Below are positions 1 through 7,772 of a stretch of DNA of 46,108 nucleotides, in pieces. How positions within the stretch are numbered: position 1 is the first letter of the stretch; the number at the start of each line of letters is the position of its first letter. The stretch comes from Gemmatimonadota bacterium (GTDB lineage Bacteria > JAAXHH01), in assembly GCA_009835325.1 (NCBI GenBank), contig VXWP01000090.1:1-46108 (forward strand). Direction: 5' to 3'. A program made the position numbers and the translations under genes. The notes below the pieces were generated by a model, which saw only the letters and a list, made by a program, of their open reading frames with translations, ran no database searches and had not been told where the DNA came from.

Positions 1-1
1 G

Positions 2-421
2 CAGCCCTTCGACGCCGAGAAGCTGTGGGCGTTCCTGCACGACGACGAGAACTGGTCCGGCGTGCTCCGCTCGAAGGGCTTCTTCTGGGTCGCCGCGGAC
101 CATCGGGTCGCCTACGAATGGGCGCAGGCCGGGGGCATCAGCAGCGTGAAGCCCCTCGGGATGTGGTGGGCGGCCGTACCACGCGAACACTGGGGGCACC
201 CGGAGGATCAGCGACCCGACCGGCAGCCAGGTTGGCATGCCCGCTTCGGCGACCGCGCGCAGCAGCTCGTTTTCATCGGTCAGCAGATGCACGAAGCGGC
301 GATACGCGCTCGCCTCGACGCGTGCCTGCTCGAAGAGGACCTCGCCGCCGCCGACAGCAAAACCTGGGCAGAGGCCCGGAACCCCTTTCCGGAACTTCAG
401 ATGGCCGAGGAGTCCGCATGA
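2..421 (+). CDS. COG0523 (CobW/YciC/ZigA-type) GTPase, C-terminal part only
   Basis: The 5' end lies outside the window; 139 residues up to the stop are visible. They match the C-terminal domain of the YciC/ZigA branch of COG0523 metal chaperones: the run LRSKGFFW, the WWAAVPREHW block, FGDRAQQLVFIGQ, and a tail with a final tryptophan and DxxPE-like end. In this family the N-terminal GTPase domain loads a metal, often zinc, onto client proteins, and the C-terminal domain gates metal transfer. It is followed 40 bp downstream by a small conserved gene and then a second COG0523 gene, so this is the upstream member of a paired set. The P-loop and CxCC metal site cannot be checked here. The family call is secure; the zinc specificity is inferred from the subfamily-like C-terminus. 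Confidence 0.85.
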   Translation, partial: QPFDAEKLWAFLHDDENWSGVLRSKGFFWVAADHRVAYEWAQAGGISSVKPLGMWWAAVPREHWGHPEDQRPDRQPGWHARFGDRAQQLVFIGQQMHEAAIRARLDACLLEEDLAAADSKTWAEARNPFPELQMAEESA

Positions 422-461
422 CCGTAACGGCCTCACCCCTGTCGCAGGAAAAGGAGAGCAC

Positions 462-767
462 ATGTTGATCAACACGTCACCCCGTCGCCCGGACCGCGAA
501 CGGGTCCGAAACATCAAAGAGGCATTGCGCGAAGCACTGAGCCTTTCCGATGACATGACGGTCACGGTCACCGAACTGACGTGTCTCGAAGAAGGTTGCG
601 CGCCTGTCGAAACGGTGATCGGCCTGCTTCGGCCCGATGCGCCACAGCTTCAGTGCAAGCTGCACAAGTCCATTGAATCCGTTGACGCCGAAGACCTGGT
701 CCAGGTCTGCAAGGCGTGGGGCTTTGACGCCCCGAAGACCGTCCTCGAATACCCAGCAAACCCTTAA
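462..767 (+). CDS. small conserved protein linked to COG0523 GTPases
   Basis: This 101-residue protein starts at an ATG preceded by AAGGAG with good spacing. It carries a conserved-looking core, LTCLEEGCAPVETVIGLL, followed by a QCKLHKSIESV segment. Similar small proteins are found beside CobW-type genes in proteobacteria and are sometimes misnamed nitrate reductase; I know of no demonstrated function. The two cysteines in the CLEEGC motif could bind a metal or a cofactor, but this is inference. There is no signal peptide or membrane segment. It sits between two COG0523 GTPases, 12 bp before the second one, and is surely co-transcribed with them. It may be a client or regulatory partner of the GTPases. 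Confidence 0.75.
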   Translation: MLINTSPRRPDRERVRNIKEALREALSLSDDMTVTVTELTCLEEGCAPVETVIGLLRPDAPQLQCKLHKSIESVDAEDLVQVCKAWGFDAPKTVLEYPANP

Positions 768-779
768 AGGAGAAACCAG

Positions 780-2126
780 ATGATCTCGCCGCAAAAAGTA
801 CCTGTTTCCATCCTCACCGGCTTCCTCGGATCCGGGAAGACGACCCTGCTCAACCGGATCCTGACCGAGGAGCACGGCAAGCGGATCGCCGTGATCGAGA
901 ACGAATATGGGGAGGTCGGCATCGATCAGGCCCTCGTCATCGACGCAGACGAAGAAATCTTCGAGATGTCAAACGGCTGTATCTGCTGCACGGTGCGCGG
1001 AGACCTCATTCGCGTGCTCAGCAATCTCATGAAGCGACGCGACAAGTTCGACTATGTGCTGGTGGAGACCACGGGGCTCGCCGATCCCGGTCCGGTGGCC
1101 CAGACCTTCTTCATGGATGACGAAATCCGCGACGAGTACGCCCTTGACGGGATCGTCACGCTCGTCGATGCCGCCCACATCGAGCAGCAGCTCGGTCGTA
1201 GCGACGAAAGCACCGAGCAAATCGCCTTCGCGGACGTCCTGGTGCTCAACAAGACGGACCTTGTCAACGACGAAGTACTCGACCGGCTCGAAGCGCGGCT
1301 CCGGGAAATGAACCGAATGGCCAAAGTCGTGCGCAGCGAACGGGCAGAGGTTCCCGTCGACACGGTGCTCAACCTCGAAGCCTTCGACCTGGACGATGTA
1401 CTCGAGCGTCGTCCCACTTTCCTCGAGCCCGAATACCCCTTTGAATGGACCGGCGTCTATTCACTCGATGCCGGCCGTTACGAACTCAGCCTCGCCGATG
1501 GACCCGATCCGGAGATGTCACTCGTCGTCGTGCCGGAGCAGGGCACGGATGACGCCGCCCTTCGTGAGGGCGCGGAGTGGTGTGTGCGAAGGTACGCCGA
1601 AACCGCGAAGGACCTTGGCCCGGGCGATGAGATTCCTGTTGGGAAGCATGTGAATCTTCAACTCGACTCCACGGGGCGCAAGTCCTTCTTCCTGAAGGTT
1701 GGCAGGCAGACGCGGGTCGGCCTCTATGCCCAGCACACCGCAGATGAATTCGATATCCAGTTGAGGAACGCAGACGAAGAGACCATCGCGCATGAGGTCG
1801 AGCGCACCTGGGTCGCGCAGCATGAGCACGACGACGAAGTGGGCTCGATCGCCATCGAACATGAGGGCGATGTCGATCCCGACCGGCTCAACAGGTGGCT
1901 TAGTACACTGCTCATGGAACGCGGGGTGGACATCTTCCGCATGAAAGGCTTCATCAGCCTCGCGGGCGAGTCCCGTCGCTTCGTCTTCCAGGGAGTCCAC
2001 ATGCTCTTCGACGGGCAGCCGGATCGCGAATGGGGGGACGATCCCCGCCACAACCAACTCGTTTTCATCGGCCGCAACCTCGATGAGCAGGACATGCGGC
2101 AAGGGTTCAATGCATGTCTGGTTTGA
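780..2126 (+). CDS. COG0523/CobW family GTP-binding metal chaperone
   Basis: A complete 448-residue COG0523 GTPase. The Walker A motif GFLGSGKTT is at residues 14-22, the ENEYGEVGID block at 40-49, the family's CxCC metal site (CICC) at 67-70, then ETTGLADP and the guanine-specificity motif NKTDL. The C-terminal CobW_C domain contains the MKGFISLAGESRRFVFQGV segment and ends LVFIGRNLDEQDMRQGFNACLV-like. There is an insertion between the two domains compared with compact members (about 320-400 residues is usual). A strong site, AAAGGAG, precedes the ATG. Members deliver zinc, cobalt or iron to client enzymes with GTP hydrolysis as the switch. The neighbourhood has no cobalamin genes, so the name CobW should not be read as cobalamin synthesis. 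Its stop overlaps the next gene's start by 13 bp. Confidence 0.93.
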   Translation: MISPQKVPVSILTGFLGSGKTTLLNRILTEEHGKRIAVIENEYGEVGIDQALVIDADEEIFEMSNGCICCTVRGDLIRVLSNLMKRRDKFDYVLVETTGLADPGPVAQTFFMDDEIRDEYALDGIVTLVDAAHIEQQLGRSDESTEQIAFADVLVLNKTDLVNDEVLDRLEARLREMNRMAKVVRSERAEVPVDTVLNLEAFDLDDVLERRPTFLEPEYPFEWTGVYSLDAGRYELSLADGPDPEMSLVVVPEQGTDDAALREGAEWCVRRYAETAKDLGPGDEIPVGKHVNLQLDSTGRKSFFLKVGRQTRVGLYAQHTADEFDIQLRNADEETIAHEVERTWVAQHEHDDEVGSIAIEHEGDVDPDRLNRWLSTLLMERGVDIFRMKGFISLAGESRRFVFQGVHMLFDGQPDREWGDDPRHNQLVFIGRNLDEQDMRQGFNACLV

Positions 2127-3160
2127 ACGTCGACGCCCCGAGCGGCGTTATCCGCCAGGGTTGGTCCGCGTCGGTCGGTGATTACCCCATCGCCGGGGGC
2201 TGGATCCTGCGCGGTGAGGCGCTGGTGATCGGTGACACCGCGGGTAGCGTCTACGCCTTCGACGGCAAGTCCGGCGCGACCGCATGGGCGCATCACGAGG
2301 TTCATGAGGGCGGCGTGCTCGCGGCGGCGATCCATCCGGGCGGAACCGCCTTCGCCACGGCCGGGCAGGACGGCCGCGCCTTGATCTGGCAGGCTGCCGG
2401 CGGCCAGGTAAGCCAGGCGATCGACGTCGGAAACAGTTGGGTAGAAAACGTGGCGTGGTCGCCGGACGGCCAGTGGCTGGCAATATCCTGCTCCAGGCAC
2501 GTTTACGTATATACCGTGGACGGCACGGAGGTCTGGCGATCGGACGCCCATCCGAGCACCGTCAGCGCGGTCGCTTGGTCTGGCGCGGCAGAGCTGGCGA
2601 CGGCCTGTTACGGTCGTGTGACGTTCTTCGACGCGATCACCGGCGAGCCTCGACAGAAGTTGGAATGGCAGGGGTCCCTGGTGTCGATGGTGCTGAGCCC
2701 GGACGGGGGCATCGTGGCCTGCGGCAGCCAGGACAACTCGGTGCACTTCTGGCGTCGAGACACGGGAAAGGACTCCATGATGTCCGGATATCCGGGCAAA
2801 CCGTCTGCCCTCGCTTTCGATGACACCGGTACCCTCCTGGCCACCGGCGGCGGGGAGGCGGTTACGGTCTGGAGCTTCGAGGGCAGGGGGCCCGAAGGCA
2901 CGCGGCCCGGCGTCCTGGATTATCATGCCCAGTTCATCACCGTGCTTTCCTTCGCGCCCGGCGCGATACACCTGGCATCGGGAGGCCGCGATGGGACCGT
3001 GGCTGCGTGGTCGCTGCAGCGAGATGGAGAAGGAGATCTGATCGGGTCCGGGGACGTGGCGGATGTCGTCGCCGGGTTGCACTGGCGGCCGGACGGGGGT
3101 GCCCTCGCCGCGCTCGATGCGCAGGGCGGCGTGACGGTCTGGAGAGTGAAGAACTGGTGA
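2114..3160 (+). CDS. WD40-repeat beta-propeller protein
   Basis: 348 residues made almost entirely of WD40-type blades. Recurrent units have the form xSPDGxxLA followed by GxDxxVxxW, for example AWSPDGQWLA, LSPDGGIVACGSQDNSVHFW, LASGGRDGTVAAWSL and WRPDGGALAALDAQGGVTVW. The length fits one seven-bladed propeller. There is no signal peptide, so it is predicted to be cytoplasmic. The start codon lies inside the 3' end of the upstream COG0523 GTPase gene (13-bp overlap), which makes translational coupling likely. WD40 propellers act as protein-interaction platforms, so the simplest role is a scaffold for the metal chaperone and its client. That role is inference. Confidence 0.9.
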   Translation: MSGLNVDAPSGVIRQGWSASVGDYPIAGGWILRGEALVIGDTAGSVYAFDGKSGATAWAHHEVHEGGVLAAAIHPGGTAFATAGQDGRALIWQAAGGQVSQAIDVGNSWVENVAWSPDGQWLAISCSRHVYVYTVDGTEVWRSDAHPSTVSAVAWSGAAELATACYGRVTFFDAITGEPRQKLEWQGSLVSMVLSPDGGIVACGSQDNSVHFWRRDTGKDSMMSGYPGKPSALAFDDTGTLLATGGGEAVTVWSFEGRGPEGTRPGVLDYHAQFITVLSFAPGAIHLASGGRDGTVAAWSLQRDGEGDLIGSGDVADVVAGLHWRPDGGALAALDAQGGVTVWRVKNW

Positions 3161-3214
3161 TCGTGCTGTGCGGCGCCTGCTTCGCATCCGAAAACGTTAT
3201 CGCGCGAATAAAGC

Positions 3215-3655
3215 ATGAATGCTCAGACCCAACGCATCCGCGAATCACTCCGCAGACACGACGCATTGGCTACGGGCCGAGGCCGCGTTCTTGGCCAGGT
3301 CGTGTGCTGCGAAGGCTGTAGCTGCGGTCAGACAGACAAGGGGTTCCCGCCCTTTCCCCGCGACTGGCTCAAGCAGCAGTGGAAAGAAGAAAAACTGAAC
3401 AGGTCGGTGCAATTGACGATCTCCGGATGCCTTGGTCCGTGCGACCTGGCCAATGTCTTCTGCGTCATCTCGCCCGAGGGAATGCAGTGGTTTGGCGGCC
3501 TCCAGGAACAGTGGCATTACGACTTGCTCCTGGCATGGGCCAAAGCCTCCCGGGATGCGGGTGTGCTGCTCGAATTGCCTGCCGAAATGAACCTCCACCG
3601 ATTTGAACGGTTCGCCATTTCCCAATACCATGAGAATGGAGTTGACCCGGTTTAG
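3215..3655 (+). CDS. (2Fe-2S) thioredoxin-fold ferredoxin-like protein
   Basis: 146 residues with two cysteine groups: C31, C32, C35 and C37 in VVCCEGCSCG, then C72 and C76 in SGCLGPCDLANV, with one more at C83. The SGCLGPC motif and the spacing are typical of thioredoxin-like [2Fe-2S] ferredoxins, also found as C-terminal domains of CbiX-like and DUF1636-type proteins next to COG0523 genes. Which four cysteines hold the cluster cannot be settled from sequence. It is cytoplasmic, lies 54 bp behind the WD40 gene and is probably the last gene of the operon. It could be an electron carrier for, or a metal-loaded partner of, the upstream GTPases. No clear ribosome-binding site precedes the ATG. 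Confidence 0.82.
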   Translation: MNAQTQRIRESLRRHDALATGRGRVLGQVVCCEGCSCGQTDKGFPPFPRDWLKQQWKEEKLNRSVQLTISGCLGPCDLANVFCVISPEGMQWFGGLQEQWHYDLLLAWAKASRDAGVLLELPAEMNLHRFERFAISQYHENGVDPV

Positions 3656-3805
3656 TGGACTTGTATAACTTCCTGTGTCTATAGGAATGCCACTATTGCG
3701 GATGCCATGGCACTTTACGGCGGCCTTCCACGGCAGAATGTCGACCTCGTTCGCTCCGGCCACAAGTAAGTAAATCACTGAATTCGCAGTGCAAGCATCG
3801 CTCGT
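3656..3805 (+). other. intergenic gap without clear signals
   Basis: 150 bp between the ferredoxin-like gene and the next gene. It contains a short inverted repeat, TTCCT/AGGAA, near 3671-3687 and a TGCCA/TGGCA pair near 3689-3713. Neither is followed by a T-run, so I cannot call a terminator, and no convincing promoter for the gene at 3806 is visible. Confidence 0.4.
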
Positions 3806-5935
3806 TTGCCATCAAGTGGGAATGAACCCTTGATCCTCCAGGACTACCTCGCTGCCCTGCCCATGGACGACCTTAAATCCATGGCCGTCACCCTCGGCGT
3901 GCAGCCCGGAATGATCTCCCGCGCTCGGCTGATCCGCGAAATTACGGACCAGATCTTTCAGCCGGGGTACATCGATCAGTGCGTGGACGATCTGAGCGAA
4001 GAGGCCCGGGAGATCCTGCTGGCCGTGCTTTCCGCCGGAGAGGCGGGACGGGTCTACGACACGAGGAATCCCTCCAACGACGGGTTGATCGAACAACTCC
4101 ACGGACTGCTGAACCGGGGGCTCGTGATCGGCCGGCGACCGGCGTACCGCACGGTCGACTTCACCGTTCCGGAAGACCTCCGGGACATGCTGATCCGCAA
4201 TTTCACGGACCGGCTGGCGGGGATTTTCTCGACGAAAGCAGGGAAATCGGAAGACGACGAAAGCCGGGATCTCACCGCGGTCCGAAACGTCTTCGCCCTC
4301 GTAAACGGGCTTCGGCACAACCCGGCGCGGCTCACGGACCGGGGCCTGCCGTACAAACGGGCGCTCGATGCCATGGTGGAACGGCAGGAAGCCGCGATGA
4401 ACGGCCTGCCGGAATCAGCGGAGGAGATCACCGGGCAGATGCGCTTCGTCATGGACTATGCGCAGTGGCGCGGACTGACGCGCATAGAAGACGGCCGCCT
4501 TCGCGCCGACCGCGAATTCGAATCGTGGCTTGAGCTGCCCACCACCGATAAACTGGCGAACCTGTTGTCCTTCTGGCACGCACGGGACCGGGCGCGTTCC
4601 CCTGCGATAGCCGCGTTGCCGGGCATCCTTCAACTGTGTGTGGGTTTCGCCCAGGTGGACCTGGACCAGATCCTGCGCTGCGTGCTGACCTGTTCGTCTC
4701 CCCACGTACGGACGGATGCCTTCAGTGACGAGGAGAGAGCGGAGATTCTCGCGGCTCTGCGCGAGCTCGAATGGATCGGTCTCTTGCGTCAGTATGACGG
4801 CAAGAACGGGGCCGGAGGCGGCCTGGTGATCACGCCGGCGGGACGGCACGTTTTCGGCGGGGAGGACTGGCCGGACGAGCAGGCCTGGAGCACGCGATTC
4901 GTCGTCCAGCCCACCTTCGAGATCATCGCGCCCCGGGACCTGGACTTGAACATCCGTGAAAAACTCGAACGCTTCGCCGACCTCGAAAAGGTCGATCTCA
5001 CCCTGACCTACCGGGTTACCCGCGATACCATCTACCGGGCCGCCAACACGGACATGTCCGGCGCGGACGTCAACGGGTTCCTGGCGGACCATTCCGAGAA
5101 GGACGTGCCCCAGAACGTCGCGTACTCGATCCAGTCGTGGGGCGATGCGTACGGCCAGGTGTACTTCATGGAGACCTTCCTCCTCCGGACCGCCAGCGCA
5201 GAAATCGCCAGCCACATCAAGGCCCACGGGGAACTCGCGCCATATATCAAGGGCGAGGTAGCGCCCGACGCGCTTATCGTGGAACGCAAGATGTACCGGG
5301 AGCTGATGGACCTGCTTCAGAAACAGGGTTACATGCCGAGATCGGGGATCGTCGGACCCGCGGAGGCCGTTTCGGGTCCCAACGCCGGAGATGCGGCCCA
5401 GCGTGCCCGGTCCGGCAATGGGAACGGACCGAGGACAGACCCGAATGAATCACGGGAGCGAAGCAGTCATTCCGACCGAGGTGGTCATCCCGGGCGAAGC
5501 GTTCATTCCGACCGAAACGATCCTCCCACGGACGATACACAGCCTACACCCCCTGAATCCGAACGAAAACCAGTCCTCGGATTCGGGGACTGCCTGCCCG
5601 GCTATCAACTGCACCGGGGATCGGGCGGGGCCGACCGGAACGCCCCGCACATCGAGCAGGCTGCCAACCTGCAGTACCTGTCTCCCGGGCAGACCGAAGA
5701 ACTCCTGGAAATGGCGGTGAAGAACAACCACCGGGCCGTCATCGAATACTACCTGGGCAACCGTAGCCGCAGCTTCCTGCACCGGATCAAGCCCATCCGC
5801 ATCGAACGGACCCGGGGCACGCCCTTCATCGAGGCGCACCGCATACCGGAAGGCGACGTGCACGCCTTCAAGATCGCGAACATCCGGGCGATCCGGATCG
5901 TATACGAGCACGAGGAACAGGCAGGCGGCAACTGA
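3806..5935 (+). CDS. helicase-C_3 (XPB/Ssl2-like) domain protein with C-terminal WYL-like domain
   Basis: 709 residues. The N-terminal two thirds resemble the helicase-associated XPB/Ssl2-like domain (Helicase_C_3 family): FVVQPTFEIIAPRDLDL at about 370-386, YRVTRDTIYRA, and a NVAYSIQSWGDAYGQV winged-helix-like segment. I see no Walker A or DEAD-box motif, so it is not a helicase by itself. The last 75 residues (AVKNNHRAVIEYYLGNRSRSFLHRIKPIRI onward) resemble a WYL ligand- or nucleic-acid-sensing domain. The two parts are joined by a low-complexity linker at about residues 520-600, built partly from an 18-bp tandem repeat. The start is TTG; a second in-frame TTG at 3830, behind GTGGGA, is an alternative. 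Likely DNA-repair- or defence-related, but the role is unproven. Confidence 0.78.
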   Translation: MPSSGNEPLILQDYLAALPMDDLKSMAVTLGVQPGMISRARLIREITDQIFQPGYIDQCVDDLSEEAREILLAVLSAGEAGRVYDTRNPSNDGLIEQLHGLLNRGLVIGRRPAYRTVDFTVPEDLRDMLIRNFTDRLAGIFSTKAGKSEDDESRDLTAVRNVFALVNGLRHNPARLTDRGLPYKRALDAMVERQEAAMNGLPESAEEITGQMRFVMDYAQWRGLTRIEDGRLRADREFESWLELPTTDKLANLLSFWHARDRARSPAIAALPGILQLCVGFAQVDLDQILRCVLTCSSPHVRTDAFSDEERAEILAALRELEWIGLLRQYDGKNGAGGGLVITPAGRHVFGGEDWPDEQAWSTRFVVQPTFEIIAPRDLDLNIREKLERFADLEKVDLTLTYRVTRDTIYRAANTDMSGADVNGFLADHSEKDVPQNVAYSIQSWGDAYGQVYFMETFLLRTASAEIASHIKAHGELAPYIKGEVAPDALIVERKMYRELMDLLQKQGYMPRSGIVGPAEAVSGPNAGDAAQRARSGNGNGPRTDPNESRERSSHSDRGGHPGRSVHSDRNDPPTDDTQPTPPESERKPVLGFGDCLPGYQLHRGSGGADRNAPHIEQAANLQYLSPGQTEELLEMAVKNNHRAVIEYYLGNRSRSFLHRIKPIRIERTRGTPFIEAHRIPEGDVHAFKIANIRAIRIVYEHEEQAGGN
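5466..5537 (+). repeat. 18-bp tandem repeat inside the helicase-C_3/WYL gene
   Basis: Three clear units at 5466-5483, 5484-5501 and 5502-5519, and a decayed fourth up to 5537. Units follow the pattern TCATyCCGrsCGAr. They encode hexapeptides rich in His, Ser, Asp, Arg and Gly in the linker between the protein's two domains. The unit resembles dispersed TCATTCCG-type repeats seen in other bacteria. Confidence 0.75.
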
Positions 5936-5981
5936 ACATCCCTGGTCGCCCCTGAACGACCCGCCGAGCGGAGGACCGACC

Positions 5982-6833
5982 ATGTACACCACGCTGATCG
6001 ATGTACACACGCTGAACCGGCATCACCAGGACCCGGACTGGCGCGTGATCGACGCCCGGTTCTCCCTGGCCGACGCGGGCCAGGGCGCCCGTGAGTACGG
6101 CGAGGGCCATGTGCCCGGTGCTCTGTACGCCCACCTGGACGACGACCTCTCCGGACCCATCATCCGCGGTGAAACGGGACGCCATCCGCTGCCATCCGTG
6201 GAACGGGCCGTAGAAGTGTTCTCACGGTTCGGGATCGACGGAAGCGTGCAGGTCGCGGTCTACGACGGGGCGGGCGGTTCTGTGGCCGGCCGGGTGTGGT
6301 GGATGCTCCGCTGGTTGGGTCACGACGCCGTAGCCGTACTGGACGGCGGCTGGCCGGCCTGGACCGGAGCGGGACTGCCGGTCACGCAAGAAGTAGGGGA
6401 AGTAGCGCCGCGCACCTTCGTGCCCAACGTTCGAGCACACCTGGTCACTGACGTGGACGGCGTCGACCGACACCGGAAGGACGCGGACTGGGCCGTCCTG
6501 GACGCCCGCACGGCGGAGCGTTTCCGCGGCGAACAGGAGCCCATCGATCCCGTAGCCGGCCATATCCCGGGCGCAATTTGCGCGACGTTTGATGCGAACC
6601 TGGGAGAAGATGGTTGCTTTCGGTCGCCGGAGGAGTTGAGGCGGAGATTCGAGGGGTTGTTCGGCGGCGTACCGGTCGACCGCGCCATAAACTACTGCGG
6701 TTCGGGCGTCTCGGCCTGCCACAACCTCCTCGCTATCGCCCACGCGGGCCTGGGGGACGCCGTGCTCTTCCCGGGTTCCTGGAGTGAATGGATTACCGAC
6801 GAGGAGCGGCCGATCGGGACGGGGGAGGGGTGA
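5982..6833 (+). CDS. sulfurtransferase with two rhodanese domains (thiosulfate/3-mercaptopyruvate type)
   Basis: 283 residues, the normal size for tandem-rhodanese sulfurtransferases. The N-terminal inactive domain starts VIDARFSLADAG and contains EGHVPGALYAHLDDDLSGP. The C-terminal domain carries VLDARTAERFRGE, GHIPGAICATFDANL and the active loop YCGSGVSACHN with catalytic Cys239. The CGSGVSA loop is closest to 3-mercaptopyruvate sulfurtransferases (usual loop CGSGVTA), while thiosulfate rhodaneses more often have CRKGVT-like loops, so mercaptopyruvate is the likelier donor. No signal peptide. GGAGGA lies 6 nt before the ATG. It runs convergently into the glycosyltransferase gene with only 10 bp between the stops. 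Confidence 0.9.
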   Translation: MYTTLIDVHTLNRHHQDPDWRVIDARFSLADAGQGAREYGEGHVPGALYAHLDDDLSGPIIRGETGRHPLPSVERAVEVFSRFGIDGSVQVAVYDGAGGSVAGRVWWMLRWLGHDAVAVLDGGWPAWTGAGLPVTQEVGEVAPRTFVPNVRAHLVTDVDGVDRHRKDADWAVLDARTAERFRGEQEPIDPVAGHIPGAICATFDANLGEDGCFRSPEELRRRFEGLFGGVPVDRAINYCGSGVSACHNLLAIAHAGLGDAVLFPGSWSEWITDEERPIGTGEG

Positions 6834-6843
6834 GGTTCATCCC

Positions 6844-7566
6844 TCACTTCCCAAACGCATACCTGAACGTCACCCACAGGATCTTCACGCCTGCCCGGAC
6901 CGCCCCGGACAGCGTGCCCGTAATCTTCGAAACGCCGACGCGCTTCCGGTAGCGCACCGGGACGTCGAGCGTCCGGTATCCCTTCTGCGCCGCCTTGATC
7001 TGCATCTCCACGGTCCAGCCGAAGTTCTGATCCGCCATTTCCAGCTCGAGCAGCCGGTCGTAGCGTACCGCCCGGAACGGCCCGAGATCGGTGTACCGAT
7101 GGCCGTAGAGCCACCGGATGATCCGCGGTACGAGGACGTTCCCGATGACGGCTTGGACCGGCATGGACCCCGGCGCGCGGCGGCCCAGCATCCGCGACCC
7201 GATCACCAGGTCGCAGCCGTCCTCCATGATCGGCCGCACCAGGTCCGCCATTTCTTCCGGGTAGTCGCTGTAGTCGCCGTCCAGGAACACGATGACGTCC
7301 GGAGCGAACCGGGCGGCCTCGGCCATGCCGCGCAGGCAGGCCGCCCCATAGCCGCGCCGGGGCTCCCGCACAACGACGGCGCCGCCCTCCGCGGCCACGA
7401 CTGCCGTCCGGTCCGTCGACCCGTTGTCCACCACGATCACGGCCGCGGCCATGTCCTCTGGAATGTGCGCCAGGACCAGCCCGATCGAATCCTCCTCGTT
7501 CAGGACCGGTATGATGACAACGATGGTCCGACCGTCCACCGGCATCGCCCTATCCGGCATCGCCAT
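6844..7566 (-). CDS. family 2 glycosyltransferase (dolichol/undecaprenyl-phosphate sugar synthase type)
   Basis: 240 residues with a GT-A fold: the start of the nucleotide-sugar site is IVVIIPVLNEEDSIG, followed by VVDNGSTDRT, then the metal-binding DGDYSDYPEE region (DxD-like) and VIGSRMLG. The FGWTVEMQIKAAQKGYR segment and the following VPVRYRKRVGVSKI are typical of GT2 enzymes related to DPM1 and GtrB that make polyprenyl-phosphate sugars. No transmembrane C-terminus of the GtrB kind is present. It is a single-gene transcription unit divergent from smc. The ATG is preceded by GAGGGG at 6 nt. Confidence 0.88.
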   Translation of the reverse strand: MAMPDRAMPVDGRTIVVIIPVLNEEDSIGLVLAHIPEDMAAAVIVVDNGSTDRTAVVAAEGGAVVVREPRRGYGAACLRGMAEAARFAPDVIVFLDGDYSDYPEEMADLVRPIMEDGCDLVIGSRMLGRRAPGSMPVQAVIGNVLVPRIIRWLYGHRYTDLGPFRAVRYDRLLELEMADQNFGWTVEMQIKAAQKGYRTLDVPVRYRKRVGVSKITGTLSGAVRAGVKILWVTFRYAFGK

Positions 7567-7650
7567 ATCTGGCCCCTCAATATCCCTTTCGATCCGTGTT
7601 TACAGTGGTTTCCTGCGATCCGGGCCCGCCGTACATAATGTATAATTCGC

Positions 7651-7678
7651 TTGACAAGCCCCCTACATATACTAATAT
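7651..7678 (+). promoter_or_regulatory. candidate promoter for smc-coaE
   Basis: TTGACA at 7651-7656 and TAATAT at 7673-7678, spacer 16 bp, in an AT-rich stretch about 95 bp before the smc start. The spacer is one base short of the 17 bp seen at the other promoters in this window. Confidence 0.5.
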
Positions 7679-7772
7679 ATCCCCTTAATAGTCTCCTGAA
7701 ACCCATTTTCAACCCGATCTGACTTTACCGTATTTCAAAACCGGCTGTATTCGCCATCAGGATCCGTGCCCG

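Noticed and set aside
780-3655. Cobalamin biosynthesis cluster
   Set aside because: The name CobW suggests it, but no other cobalamin synthesis gene is present, and the first GTPase has a zinc-type C-terminus.
6222-7114. Minus-strand frames extending the glycosyltransferase region
   Set aside because: They are antisense to the rhodanese gene or in the wrong frame of the glycosyltransferase and carry no motifs.
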